Source of the DNA: Prevotella sp. UBA6994
GTDB lineage: Bacteria; Bacteroidota; Bacteroidia; Bacteroidales; Bacteroidaceae
Reading direction: 5' to 3'
NCBI GenBank assembly: GCA_002449845.1
Contig: DJXW01000034.1
Span: 210,009 to 274,008, forward strand
DNA: 64,000 bases
Below the pieces are notes generated by a model, which was given only the letters and a program-made list of their open reading frames with translations, had not been told where the DNA came from and searched no databases. The translations under genes were made by a program, and so were the position numbers. Shown in pieces: positions 19,025 through 27,923 of this stretch. Position 1 is the first letter of the stretch, and the number at the start of each line of letters is the position of its first letter.

Positions 19025-19918
19025 ATGGAAATTACTGATGTAAATTTGTTTAACGTCGCTGGGCATCGTATCAAGATACAATTCAAGGAATCTGAATACA
19101 ACAGCATGAGACTGATTCCTTCTTTTGAGCCATTCCGCATTCATGATGAGGAAGGCGACTTCTTGTTCCAGTTGACGGTAGATGACCAATTGAAACCCAT
19201 TCCCAAGGAGAGACGCGAGCGTTTGCGTGAGTTTGATACGGGTAATGGCGTAACTGTAGTGGATATGTTAGACGATGGTGGTTATCAATATATCATTCGT
19301 GACATTGAAGACCGTGACTGTTGCCTCTTGCAATGCAACAAGGATTTCAGTGATTGCAAATGTGCACTGAACGGATACTATAACATGAGATGTTTCGGGC
19401 TCAACAATGCCTTGATGCTTATTTATGCCTTTGCCGGAAGCTTGCAGCAAACGTTGCTCATCCATGCCTCATTGGTAAGGCAAAACGGATACGGCTATGC
19501 GTTTATTGCCAAGAGTGGAACGGGTAAGAGTACACAGGTGAGTATGTGGCTTCGCCATATCCCAGGTTGCGACTTGATGAACGACGACAACCCCATCATC
19601 AGGATTATCGACGGTGAGGCATTCATCTATGGCAGTCCTTGGAGTGGAAAAACGCCATGTTACAGAAACGTAAAAGCAAAGTTGGGAGCCATCACACGCA
19701 TAGACCGTGCTCTTGAAAACAGCGTAGAGAAGCTGGCTCCGATAGATGCTTTCGCGTCTATCCTCCCATCTTGTTCTTCCATGAAATGGGATAAGGTGAT
19801 TTTCTCAAAGGTATGTGATACGGTAACAAAGTTGGTTGAGACCACTGATATTTACACATTACATTGTTTACCGAATAAAGAAGCAGCAATAGTATGCAAC
19901 AAGGCGATCTCGAAATAA
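19025..19918 (+). CDS. HprK-like serine kinase domain protein
   Basis: A 297-residue protein. The C-terminal half looks like the HPr kinase/phosphorylase fold used in peptide-modification clusters: Walker A AKSGTGKST (residues 162-170), then LMNDDNP (an Asp-Asp pair) and GSPWSGK. The N-terminal 140 residues are a separate mixed domain without a recognised family. No HPr or PTS genes are nearby, so a role in carbon control is unlikely; together with the following protease and PqqD-like genes it suggests a peptide-processing set (inference). The stop overlaps the start of the protease gene by 25 bases, implying coupled translation. Confidence 0.8.
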   Translation: MEITDVNLFNVAGHRIKIQFKESEYNSMRLIPSFEPFRIHDEEGDFLFQLTVDDQLKPIPKERRERLREFDTGNGVTVVDMLDDGGYQYIIRDIEDRDCCLLQCNKDFSDCKCALNGYYNMRCFGLNNALMLIYAFAGSLQQTLLIHASLVRQNGYGYAFIAKSGTGKSTQVSMWLRHIPGCDLMNDDNPIIRIIDGEAFIYGSPWSGKTPCYRNVKAKLGAITRIDRALENSVEKLAPIDAFASILPSCSSMKWDKVIFSKVCDTVTKLVETTDIYTLHCLPNKEAAIVCNKAISK

Positions 19919-20379
19919 CTGAAGTACAATTTCAAAATGCGGTCATCCTTCCTGAAATCGTGAAGATGATGGAAGAGGGACATACCGTAACGCTCCGTTT
20001 GAGGGGATTCAGTATGCGTCCGTTTTTGGAAGACAATCGTGACAAGGCTCTCATGACCAAGGCAGTATCGCCAAGGGTGGGGGATGCTGTGTTGGCAGAG
20101 GTGGCTCCGAAGTTTTTCGTGTTGCATCGCATCATCAAGATTGACGGTGACGACGTAACACTTCGTGGAGACGGAAACTTAGGGGTTGAGAAGTGTAAGT
20201 TGAAGGACGTGAAAGGATTTGTCATTGGTTTCTACCGCAAGGGACGTACCAAGATTGATAAGACCAACGGCTTGAAATGGCGTGTATATTCGTACTTCTG
20301 GACTCGTCTGTTCCCCATCCGTCGCTATCTCTTGGCATTCTACAGAAGAATTTGGTTAAGGTTGTTTGGTCCTATTTAG
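19894..20379 (+). CDS. S26/S24-type peptidase, SipW/Sec11-like signal peptidase homologue
   Basis: A 161-residue protein. GFSMRP (38-43) carries the catalytic Ser40, and LHRI places His78 where ER-type and SipW signal peptidases have their general-base His instead of Lys. TLRGDGN (89-95) matches the conserved (T)KGDxN block. There is no clear N-terminal membrane anchor; the C-terminal 30 residues are Arg- and aromatic-rich (RRYLLAFYRRIWLRLF) and may touch the membrane. It overlaps the kinase gene by 25 bases and is followed 27 bases later by a PqqD-like gene. It may cut a peptide substrate of that cassette; no substrate is visible. Confidence 0.75.
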   Translation: MQQGDLEITEVQFQNAVILPEIVKMMEEGHTVTLRLRGFSMRPFLEDNRDKALMTKAVSPRVGDAVLAEVAPKFFVLHRIIKIDGDDVTLRGDGNLGVEKCKLKDVKGFVIGFYRKGRTKIDKTNGLKWRVYSYFWTRLFPIRRYLLAFYRRIWLRLFGPI

Positions 20380-20406
20380 TACACATTATTAAATATATAT
20401 ATAGAT

Positions 20407-20679
20407 ATGAAGACAAAAAAAGGTTTCAACATTCGCAACGTTTGCGGAGAGAATATCATCGTAGCTGAAGGCAAGGAAAACATTGATTTCAGCAATATCA
20501 TTAGCATGAACGAGAGTTCGGCTTATCTTTGGAAGAAGGCACAAGAACAAGAATCTTTCACCGTTGAAGATCTTGCTAAGTGGCTTACCGAGGAATATGA
20601 CATTGATAAGGAAACTGCCACAAAAGACTCTGAGACTGTTTCTGGTCAATGGATTAAGGCTGGTATTTGCGAGGAGTAA
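20407..20679 (+). CDS. PqqD-like peptide-binding (RRE-type) protein
   Basis: A 90-residue protein with the PqqD layout: an N-terminal beta-rich half (FNIRNVCGENIIVAEG), then NESSAYLWKKAQEQESFTVEDLA, typical of the winged-helix part in which a hydrophobic core precedes the recognition helix. PqqD-type proteins (RiPP recognition elements) bind leader peptides and present them to modifying enzymes. Here it is the third gene after an HprK-like kinase and an S26 protease. No radical SAM enzyme or obvious precursor peptide is adjacent. A facing terminator follows. Confidence 0.8.
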   Translation: MKTKKGFNIRNVCGENIIVAEGKENIDFSNIISMNESSAYLWKKAQEQESFTVEDLAKWLTEEYDIDKETATKDSETVSGQWIKAGICEE

Positions 20680-20705
20680 CAGTAACTTTCCGATTGATGA
20701 AAAAT

Positions 20706-20740
20706 ATTATCCCCCAAATGTTTGGCATTTGAGGGATAAT
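20706..20740. terminator. Bidirectional hairpin between convergent genes
   Basis: A 15-base arm at 20706-20720 pairs with 20726-20740 with one mismatch and a five-base loop. It sits between the PqqD-like gene (plus) and the aminotransferase gene (minus). On the minus strand it is followed by a T-rich run, so it most clearly ends the aminotransferase transcript. Confidence 0.7.
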
Positions 20741-20760
20741 TCGTATATAAGCAAAAACTA

Positions 20761-22071
20761 TTACCGTGGATTGTTGATTTCAAAGATTTTCATCCGCTCT
20801 TCCAATTGCTCGTATTGATGGTCTTCAATAAAGGATGTGCAGACACGAAGGCCCTCTTGTTGGCTACCAGTAGTAATCAAGCAAATAGCACTCACACCGT
20901 AATACATCAGTTCGTGTGCCAATTCACCACTTGTCATTCCTGGGTATCCGATTGTGAAATAGAAACCGTCGGCAATATCTTCGTCTAAGTCTTTATCATA
21001 TACCACATAAAAACCATGCTTACAGAAAATTTCTTTCAATAAATGAGCACGTTTTCCGTAAACCTTGATTTCCTCTCTAAAATTGTATGTGCCATCTGAA
21101 GCGGCTTTCAGCATAGCCGCCATAGCGTATTGCGCACTATGACTGGTTCCAGAACTCAAGGCATACAACATTCGGGTAGAGAATACCATACCGAAAGGTA
21201 ACCCTTCATATCTGTTAGCCAAAGCTGGGAAATGACGATGGAACAATTTGTCAGAGATACACGTCACACCAATACGTTCACCAGCGTAGCTAAACGCCTT
21301 TGAACCACTGATGAGAAGAATGTAATTGTCTGTATAATGGGCGACAGACACCTGATAAGGTGGTACGAAAGGCGTACTTAGATCCTTGCGGAAATCCATG
21401 GCGAAATATGCCAAGTCTTCCATTACGATTGCGTCATATTGGGTTGCCAATTCACCAATGATTTGTAATTCTTCCTCTTTGAGGCAAATCCATGACGGAT
21501 TATTGGGATTGCTGTACACGATGGCACAGATTCGTCCTGTCTTGAGATACGATTCCAACTTATCACGCAATTTATCACCACGATAGGCATAAACGTCAAA
21601 TGTTTCAAACCTGACTCCCATCACTTGCAATTGCATCTTCTGTACAGGGAATCCTGGGTCGATAAACAACACTGTGTCTTTCTCTGGATCAGCTTGGCTA
21701 CAAGTCAGGAATGATGCAAAAGTACCCTGCATGGAGCCACATACGGGTACGCAGCACTCTGCGGAGATGTCTATGTTGATAAACGCTTTCACAAAGCGAG
21801 ATGCCTCTTTCTTTAATTCAGGATAACCCTGAATATCGGGATAACTATGAGCTATCCCGTCTTTCAAAGCCTGTATCTGTGCGTCAACTCCCACCTGTGA
21901 GGCTGGCAAGCCAGGAATACCCATTTCCATCTTGATGAACTCCACGCCCGATTCCTTCTCAGCAAAGGCAGCGATAGATTTCACTTCTCGAATGGTAGCT
22001 TTGGCAAAGTCCTGAATGCCGAAGTCCTTGATGGCTTGGTCAATGAGTTGTTTCTTGATAGGTGTTTCCAT
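20761..22071 (-). CDS. PLP-dependent aminotransferase, class I/II fold
   Basis: A 436-residue cytoplasmic enzyme. SNPNNPSW is the Asn-containing cofactor loop and SGSKAFSYAGERIG carries the Schiff-base lysine. Its position just after iorA and iorB (five bases after the iorB stop) suggests that it converts aromatic or branched amino acids to the 2-oxo acids oxidised by that enzyme; substrate specificity is inferred from context only. It is the last gene of a five-gene run on the minus strand that starts with a DPP-IV-like peptidase, and a hairpin follows it. Confidence 0.85.
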   Translation of the reverse strand: METPIKKQLIDQAIKDFGIQDFAKATIREVKSIAAFAEKESGVEFIKMEMGIPGLPASQVGVDAQIQALKDGIAHSYPDIQGYPELKKEASRFVKAFINIDISAECCVPVCGSMQGTFASFLTCSQADPEKDTVLFIDPGFPVQKMQLQVMGVRFETFDVYAYRGDKLRDKLESYLKTGRICAIVYSNPNNPSWICLKEEELQIIGELATQYDAIVMEDLAYFAMDFRKDLSTPFVPPYQVSVAHYTDNYILLISGSKAFSYAGERIGVTCISDKLFHRHFPALANRYEGLPFGMVFSTRMLYALSSGTSHSAQYAMAAMLKAASDGTYNFREEIKVYGKRAHLLKEIFCKHGFYVVYDKDLDEDIADGFYFTIGYPGMTSGELAHELMYYGVSAICLITTGSQQEGLRVCTSFIEDHQYEQLEERMKIFEINNPR

Positions 22072-22076
22072 ATTCC

Positions 22077-22649
22077 TTACTTTTGTGCAGCTTTTCCTAT
22101 AGCCAAAGCCTTGATGTTAGCATCCACGACCGCATCACCTTTTCTGCCAAATACGCTTCTGATGGCATCTTCCAACTTCTCATAGTCAATGTTCAATGCC
22201 TTTTGAGCTGCACCCAGCAAGATAACGTTAGCAGAGCGAGGCACATCATTTTCCTTTGCCAGTGTTTCGATGTCGAGCATAATCACATTATCCAGTTTGT
22301 TCAAGTCTTCCTTCACCTTCTCCATGTCAGGATAATTGGGAATATTGACGAATGGCGTACTGGAAGTGATAATCCATCCTTCCTTATTCAAGAAGGGCAG
22401 ATAGCGCAATGCCTCCATTGGTTCCATGGAGATAATCACGTCAGCACCTCCCAATGGAATCAAGTCGCTGTTAATAGGGTCAGATGAGATGCGGAGATTA
22501 CTCTGCACGTCGCCTCCACGTTGAGACATACCGTGTACTTCAGCTTGCTTGATGTTCAAGTCTTCTTTCATGGCAGCCTCGCCTATGATGGTTGCGATAC
22601 TGAGGATTCCTTGTCCTCCCACACCGCATAAGATGATATCTGTTTTCAT
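22077..22649 (-). CDS. iorB: Indolepyruvate oxidoreductase subunit beta
   Basis: A 190-residue gamma-type 2-oxoacid oxidoreductase domain, starting TDIILCGVGGQGILSIATIIGEAA, which is the signature GxGGQG loop. The motif VHGMSQRGGDVQSNLRIS is also diagnostic. With IorA it oxidises aryl pyruvates (indolepyruvate, phenylpyruvate) to aryl-acetyl-CoA with reduction of an iron-sulfur carrier, or may work in reverse for synthesis. Its start overlaps the iorA stop by four bases. Confidence 0.92.
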   Translation of the reverse strand: MKTDIILCGVGGQGILSIATIIGEAAMKEDLNIKQAEVHGMSQRGGDVQSNLRISSDPINSDLIPLGGADVIISMEPMEALRYLPFLNKEGWIITSSTPFVNIPNYPDMEKVKEDLNKLDNVIMLDIETLAKENDVPRSANVILLGAAQKALNIDYEKLEDAIRSVFGRKGDAVVDANIKALAIGKAAQK

Positions 22650-24256
22650 TTGTTTGCCTCCTTAGCTCTCTTTTGTTTTAAGTGACGTTGCAATGTTTGC
22701 ATACATTCACGTCTTGGAATAATCACGCTCACTCCTTGATAATCAATCTCCTCACGAATCATTTGTGTAATCTCTGGCATATTCTTTGGAATGGGAACAA
22801 CCACTCTCAGGTGTTCATCGGTCATTCCAAGACCGCGACAGATAGCCTCAAATTTATTCGTACCAGCACTGTCTTGTCCACCAGTCATAGCTGTAGTGAG
22901 ATTGTCGCTGATGATGACGGTGATGTTGGCATTCTCGTTGATGGCATCTAATAATCCCGTCATTCCGCTATGCGTAAAGGTAGAGTCACCAATAATAGCG
23001 ATAGCTGGCCAATGACCTGCGTCGGCAGCACCTTTAGCCATACCGATACTTGCTCCCATATCTACGCATGAGTGAATGGCTTTGTAGGGAGGGAGGAATC
23101 CCAAGGTGTAACAACCAATGTCTCCAAACACGCGAGCATTGGGATAGTCTTTCAATACCTCATTCAATGCTGCGTAAACATCACGGTGTCCGCATCCCTT
23201 ACACAATGCAGGTGGACGAGACACTACGTCTGGACATGGCTCATACGTTCCTGACGTGGGCAAGCCGAGTGCCTTCTTCATCAAGTCGGGAGTCAATTCG
23301 CCCGTCCTTGGCAACTCTCCAGTCAACTTACCTTTAATAACTGCACAACCAGGCATTACTCCTCTTACGATGTCTTCAATGAATGGCTGTCCTTCTTCGG
23401 CAATCAATACATTGTGACATTCAACGGTCATCTTCAATACCAGTTCCTTGGGCAATGGATATTGTGAAATCTTCAACACGGGATAAGGGCAACCAGAAGG
23501 ATAACACTCATTGAGGTAGTTGAAGGCAATACCACTGGCAATGATACCCAACGACTTATCGGGAGCATCAATATATTCATTGTATGGCGAAATCACGGCA
23601 TCGTGCTCCAAAGCCTCTTGCTGAGCCGTAACAATGTCGTTTCTCTTACGGGCAAATGCTGGCAACAATACCCAGTCAGATGCTTTAGCATCATAATTGA
23701 TTTCATTCTGTTCACGTGGAGAATCTACCAATCTCACCACTGCACGAGAATGTGCCATACGAGTAGTTACACGCATGAGAATAGGCAAATGTATTTTCTC
23801 AGAATAATCAAATGCCACTGCCATCATGTCGTATGCTTCTTGTTGGTTACTTGGTTCGAATGTAGGAATCATGGCAAACTTGGCATAAAACCTACTGTCT
23901 TGCTCGTCTTGCGAAGAGTGCATGGATGGGTCGTCAGCTACTAAAACTATCAGACCACCATTGGTTCCCGTCATGGCAGAGTTAACGAATGGGTCGGCAC
24001 AAACGTTCAATCCCACATGTTTCATACACACCAATGCACGTTTTCCCATATACGACATACCCAAAGCTTGTTCCATAGCGGTCTTTTCGTTGGTGGACCA
24101 ACGGCTATGTATTCCGCGTTCTTTAGCCAACTTTGATGCTTGGATATATTCCGTAATCTCCGTTGAAGGTGTTCCAGGGTAGGCATACACGCCACTCAGA
24201 CCTGCGTCGATGGCTCCTTGTGCAATGGCCTCATCTCCTAATAATAATTTTTTCAT
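22646..24256 (-). CDS. iorA: Indolepyruvate oxidoreductase subunit alpha, lacking the C-terminal ferredoxin domain
   Basis: A 536-residue protein. The N-terminal pyrimidine-binding half starts with GDEAIAQGAIDAGLSGVYAYPGTPSTEI, and the C-terminal half binds thiamine diphosphate (CKGCGHRDVYAAL; GDSTFTHSGMTGLLDA with a later Asn). Archaeal IorA continues into a two-cluster ferredoxin domain; this protein stops at RRECMQTLQRHLKQKRA without any CxxCxxCxxxCP motif. Electrons must therefore leave by another route. It overlaps iorB by four bases and follows the DUF4861 gene by 22 bases. Confidence 0.92.
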   Translation of the reverse strand: MKKLLLGDEAIAQGAIDAGLSGVYAYPGTPSTEITEYIQASKLAKERGIHSRWSTNEKTAMEQALGMSYMGKRALVCMKHVGLNVCADPFVNSAMTGTNGGLIVLVADDPSMHSSQDEQDSRFYAKFAMIPTFEPSNQQEAYDMMAVAFDYSEKIHLPILMRVTTRMAHSRAVVRLVDSPREQNEINYDAKASDWVLLPAFARKRNDIVTAQQEALEHDAVISPYNEYIDAPDKSLGIIASGIAFNYLNECYPSGCPYPVLKISQYPLPKELVLKMTVECHNVLIAEEGQPFIEDIVRGVMPGCAVIKGKLTGELPRTGELTPDLMKKALGLPTSGTYEPCPDVVSRPPALCKGCGHRDVYAALNEVLKDYPNARVFGDIGCYTLGFLPPYKAIHSCVDMGASIGMAKGAADAGHWPAIAIIGDSTFTHSGMTGLLDAINENANITVIISDNLTTAMTGGQDSAGTNKFEAICRGLGMTDEHLRVVVPIPKNMPEITQMIREEIDYQGVSVIIPRRECMQTLQRHLKQKRAKEANK

Positions 24257-24278
24257 CGTTTATTGTCTATTTATAAAT

Positions 24279-25499
24279 TCATTCAATGTTTATTTCCAAA
24301 GGCAATGCAATGGCATTCAGGAAACTTTCAATCCTCACTTGCCATTCTTTCTGACTTCTTACATCAGACTTACTCCAAGCACTACCTGCATAATAGGTGT
24401 ATTTCTGGTTGTTTTCCAATTTCTTCACGATACCTAATGCATGTCCTTCTATCCCTTTGTTGGGTGTGTCATACTTGAGCATCTTTGTTTTCACATCACC
24501 GTTGGGGAACAGTGCAGCCACATAGATCTGGAAGTTGTGCTTGGTAGGATTGTCTGTTGGGTCTGCATAATGTACATAGTTGTCTCCTAACACCACGCTT
24601 TCCTTGTCGTCAGAGTGTATTACCACGCCCGAAGCGAAGTCGCATGGCTTGCTCAATCCTTCATACCACACAGTAATCTTGTTGAAGTTGCTCCCTTTAT
24701 CTAAACTCATGATTCTATGTTCCACCACGTTTTCGTCTTTCTTCACCTTGGCAGGATGATAAGTCAGTGCCACGGTAAAACGCAACGGACCATTGTCTAA
24801 TATCTCATAATCTTTGTAGCAATAGGGATAAATAATCGTGTTTCCATCCATCAATGCTGGAGTTCCACAACCCAATGTAGCACCTACGCTATAACAATCC
24901 AATCCATTGCCATGATCCAAGTGGAATGAGGTGTGTAGGTCTTCTTCCCTCCATTTGTCACCTTGTCCTTTCTTGTGATAGATACTCTTGAGAATGTTGC
25001 CGTCATAATCGGCTGTATATCTATCTTCCACCACAATCTCAGGTGTGTTCTTGGTCCAAACATCAGTTCCAAACGATTTCTCTCCCGTGCGTTGTAGGGC
25101 AGGACCATACACACGATAGGCTCCACGGTCGTTTTCCCAAGCGATGTCGTCTTTACGGGTGGGATACATTTTGCCTTTCACCCACGTCTTCATGGGTTCT
25201 GGTACACCTTTGCTCACGGTAAAAAGTGCCTTTCCGCATGGTCTCACAGCCACGTCTATCAGCAGTTTACCATCATGTGTGATTTGGTAATCCACTTGTT
25301 GTCCGAAAGCATTTCTCACCACAAAGGCATCATCCTCACCGAGCGCCAATTTGTCTGTCACAGTCTTCAGGTCTATTTCAACGAGTTCCTGCCTTTGTTC
25401 ATTCTCATCGTTGGTTAGGGTTATCTTCACTGTCTTTCCCGCCCATGTTGTCATAGGTATCAGAAGCAACAGCGACATGATTGAAGCTTGGATTTTCAT
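24279..25499 (-). CDS. Secreted DUF4861-type protein
   Basis: A 406-residue protein with a signal peptide (MKIQASIMSLLLLIPMTTWA). The body matches the DUF4861 pattern from memory: a beta-rich N-terminal domain, an RGAYRVYGPAL segment, then YSVGATLGCGTPALMDG and a C-terminal YYAGSAWSKSDVRSQKEWQ. Its biochemical role is unknown; a link to polysaccharide or glycoside processing has been suggested by the fold but is inference. A second member lies at 34558-35787 in this window. It sits between the DPP-IV-like gene (nine bases) and iorA (22 bases), an odd neighbour for either. Confidence 0.75.
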   Translation of the reverse strand: MKIQASIMSLLLLIPMTTWAGKTVKITLTNDENEQRQELVEIDLKTVTDKLALGEDDAFVVRNAFGQQVDYQITHDGKLLIDVAVRPCGKALFTVSKGVPEPMKTWVKGKMYPTRKDDIAWENDRGAYRVYGPALQRTGEKSFGTDVWTKNTPEIVVEDRYTADYDGNILKSIYHKKGQGDKWREEDLHTSFHLDHGNGLDCYSVGATLGCGTPALMDGNTIIYPYCYKDYEILDNGPLRFTVALTYHPAKVKKDENVVEHRIMSLDKGSNFNKITVWYEGLSKPCDFASGVVIHSDDKESVVLGDNYVHYADPTDNPTKHNFQIYVAALFPNGDVKTKMLKYDTPNKGIEGHALGIVKKLENNQKYTYYAGSAWSKSDVRSQKEWQVRIESFLNAIALPLEINIE

Positions 25500-25508
25500 A
25501 TCGTATAA

Positions 25509-27713
25509 TTATTTGAGATTATCAATAAAGAATTGTGTGATTTGGCGCAGTAGGTGATTGCGCGTGTTCCCACCATATATACTATGGTTGCGATTGGTAT
25601 AGACATTCATCTTGAAGTCTTTGTCTGCTTGCACCAGTGCTTCTGTATATTCAAAGGTATTTTGTGGATGAACATTGTCGTCTGCCAATCCATGACAGAG
25701 CAACAATGCTCCGTGCATCTTCTCTGCACGAGAGATGGGATTGTCCTCATATCCTTTTTGGTTTTCCTTGGGAGTACGCATGTAGCGTTCGGTATAGATA
25801 CTGTCGTAATAACGATAACTGGTAGGTGGGGCAACGGCAACGCCAGCCTTAAATACACCACGTCCCTCACTCATACTCATCAGGGTGCAATATCCACCAT
25901 AGCTCCAGCCCCAGATACCTATGCGGTCTTTATCCACAAAGCTCTGTTTGCCAAGCCAAAGGGCTGTCTCTACCTGGTCTTTGGCTTCTAAGTTGCCTAA
26001 CGTCTTGTATGTGCATTTCTCCCATTCAGCACCACGGGCTCCAGTACCACGACCATCCACGCACACCACGATAAATCCTTCTTGTGCCAAGTAGTAATCA
26101 TACATACCTCCTGAACCCATCGAACCGATATTCCATGAGTTCACCACTTGCTGGCTACCCGGTCCACTGTATTGGAACATGATAACGGGGTACTTCTTGT
26201 TTGCATCAAAATTGGCAGGTTTGATCATCCATCCGTCAAGCGTCACTCCTTCTGAGGTGGTAAAGCTAAACATCTCTTTCTTTGTGACAGGGTAGTTGGC
26301 AAGTTTGTTCACCAGTTCCTTGTTGTCCACGGGTGTAGAGAGTATCTTTCCATTGTTGTCTCTTACCGTATAGACGTATGGGTGGTCTTTATCACTCCAC
26401 GTATTGATGAAATATTTATAGTCACCAGAGAATATTGCTTGGTTCCATCCCTCTTGGTTGGTGAGTCTCACCGTCTTACCATTCTTATGACTCACATATA
26501 CCTGTCTGTCGTGCGCATTCAGCGAGGCAGCTTGATAATACACGTCACCCGTTGCCTCATCATAACCATAGATGGTGGTAATGTCATATTTACCGTCACC
26601 AATTTTGCGTTCCAACGAGCCATTCATGGTATATACATATAGGTGCATGTTTCCGTCTCTGTCGCTGGGCATCAACAAGTGGTTCTTACCAATGATTGTA
26701 GCCGTCAGTACGTCTTCCTTCACATATTTCTCTACGCTCTCCTTGATGAGCAGTTGGGCAACCGTACTTCTTGGATTTACACTATAGATATGCAAGCGGT
26801 CTTGATGGCGATTCATCGAATACACCAATATCTTGTTGGCATCATTCGTAGGAAGAATGCGAGGCATATAACCGTCAGCATCCACAGGTACGTCGAGTTG
26901 TCTCACTTGCTTACTCTTGATGTCAAAGCTCCATGCAGTCACCTTTGAGTTGTCTTCTCCAGCCTTCGGGTATTTATACGAATACACGCCTGGATAGAGG
27001 GCATAATCTTGCAAGTTGGGTTGCATTCCTTGGAACATCTGCAAGGAATATTCCTTCACATTACGCTCGTCATACTTAATCCAGCAAATCATGGAAGCAT
27101 CGGCATTGAAGCACAGCGATTTGTTGAAACTAAACTCCTCTTCGTTCACCCAGTCGGGAATACCATTGATGATTTCGTTAAACTTACCGTCCTTGGTCAC
27201 CTGACTCTCGGCATTGTCATAGAGCAACTTCACCAAAAAGATGTTGTTGTCTCTTACGAAAGCTACCATCGTTCCATCGGGCGACCAGGTAGGTACTTGT
27301 TGTGGACCACCGTCGGAAAGCTTAGCCAACTTTCTGCTTTGAATGGTGTAGATATAGAAGTCTGCCATGAACGAACGCCTATAGATAGAATTGGTGTTGG
27401 TTTGTATCAGCATTCTCTTTCCATCTGGCGACATGATATATCCATCTATTTGCTTCACGCTTTCTCCCATCGTATGGTTAGCGTCAAACAACACGCCCGT
27501 TTCCTTGCCTGTCTTAAACGAGTACGTCTTTATCATCGTTCCCTCGTTTTCTATTCTCGCATATTGGTCGGTGCCTTCTATGGGGATGATCCCACTCATG
27601 CGTTGGGCGGCAAACGTGCCATTGGTAATAGATGGAATGTCTAATTTCTCCTTAGCCAAAATAGTTGATGATGTCATCATTATTGTTGCAATTAGAAAGA
27701 AAAACCTTTTCAT
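25509..27713 (-). CDS. Dipeptidyl peptidase IV-like S9 serine peptidase
   Basis: A 734-residue enzyme with a signal peptide (MKRFFFLIATIMMTSSTILA). The N-terminal beta-propeller occupies roughly residues 60-480. The C-terminal alpha/beta hydrolase domain has the catalytic Ser604 in GWSYGG, Asp678 in ADDNVH and His710 in NRNHSIYGG; the spacing closely follows mammalian DPP IV. It removes X-Pro or X-Ala dipeptides from peptides, probably in the periplasm. It heads a five-gene minus-strand run ending in an aminotransferase, consistent with peptide use as a carbon and energy source (inference). Confidence 0.93.
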   Translation of the reverse strand: MKRFFFLIATIMMTSSTILAKEKLDIPSITNGTFAAQRMSGIIPIEGTDQYARIENEGTMIKTYSFKTGKETGVLFDANHTMGESVKQIDGYIMSPDGKRMLIQTNTNSIYRRSFMADFYIYTIQSRKLAKLSDGGPQQVPTWSPDGTMVAFVRDNNIFLVKLLYDNAESQVTKDGKFNEIINGIPDWVNEEEFSFNKSLCFNADASMICWIKYDERNVKEYSLQMFQGMQPNLQDYALYPGVYSYKYPKAGEDNSKVTAWSFDIKSKQVRQLDVPVDADGYMPRILPTNDANKILVYSMNRHQDRLHIYSVNPRSTVAQLLIKESVEKYVKEDVLTATIIGKNHLLMPSDRDGNMHLYVYTMNGSLERKIGDGKYDITTIYGYDEATGDVYYQAASLNAHDRQVYVSHKNGKTVRLTNQEGWNQAIFSGDYKYFINTWSDKDHPYVYTVRDNNGKILSTPVDNKELVNKLANYPVTKKEMFSFTTSEGVTLDGWMIKPANFDANKKYPVIMFQYSGPGSQQVVNSWNIGSMGSGGMYDYYLAQEGFIVVCVDGRGTGARGAEWEKCTYKTLGNLEAKDQVETALWLGKQSFVDKDRIGIWGWSYGGYCTLMSMSEGRGVFKAGVAVAPPTSYRYYDSIYTERYMRTPKENQKGYEDNPISRAEKMHGALLLCHGLADDNVHPQNTFEYTEALVQADKDFKMNVYTNRNHSIYGGNTRNHLLRQITQFFIDNLK

Positions 27714-27739
27714 AACTTACATTTTTAATTATTAATCTG

Positions 27740-27771
27740 CAAAATTAACAAAAAAAATGCACTCCAACAAA
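27740..27771 (-). promoter_or_regulatory. Promoter of the DPP-IV/ior operon
   Basis: On the minus strand TTTG (27768-27771), exactly 20 bases, TAATTTTG (27740-27747). It lies 26 bases before the start codon of the DPP-IV-like gene and probably drives all five genes down to 20761. Confidence 0.8.
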
Positions 27772-27869
27772 TAATGGTTGATTTTTTCAGTGTCAAGCGT
27801 TTAGTAAGTCTTTTATACACAAATCCTTTTTTCGTTTCGTTCTTCTCAATGGTTCACCTAAAGGAGAAT

Positions 27870-27912
27870 GGAAAGCCATTTCTTACTCTTTTGAATTTTG
27901 AAATGGCTTTCC
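27870..27912. terminator. Perfect 13-base-pair hairpin downstream of the small peptide gene
   Basis: Arms 27870-27882 (GGAAAGCCATTTC) and 27900-27912 are exact complements with a 17-base loop. On the plus strand it is followed by a T-rich run; on the minus strand, where the upstream gene lies, the run after it is weak (ATTCTCCTTT). It ends the minus-strand unit or blocks plus-strand transcription, or both. Confidence 0.6.
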
Positions 27913-27923
27913 CTTTTTATTTT

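Noticed and set aside
27009..27644. 211-codon frame antisense to the DPP-IV-like gene
   Set aside because: It is the shadow of a well-supported peptidase gene, with no motif of its own.
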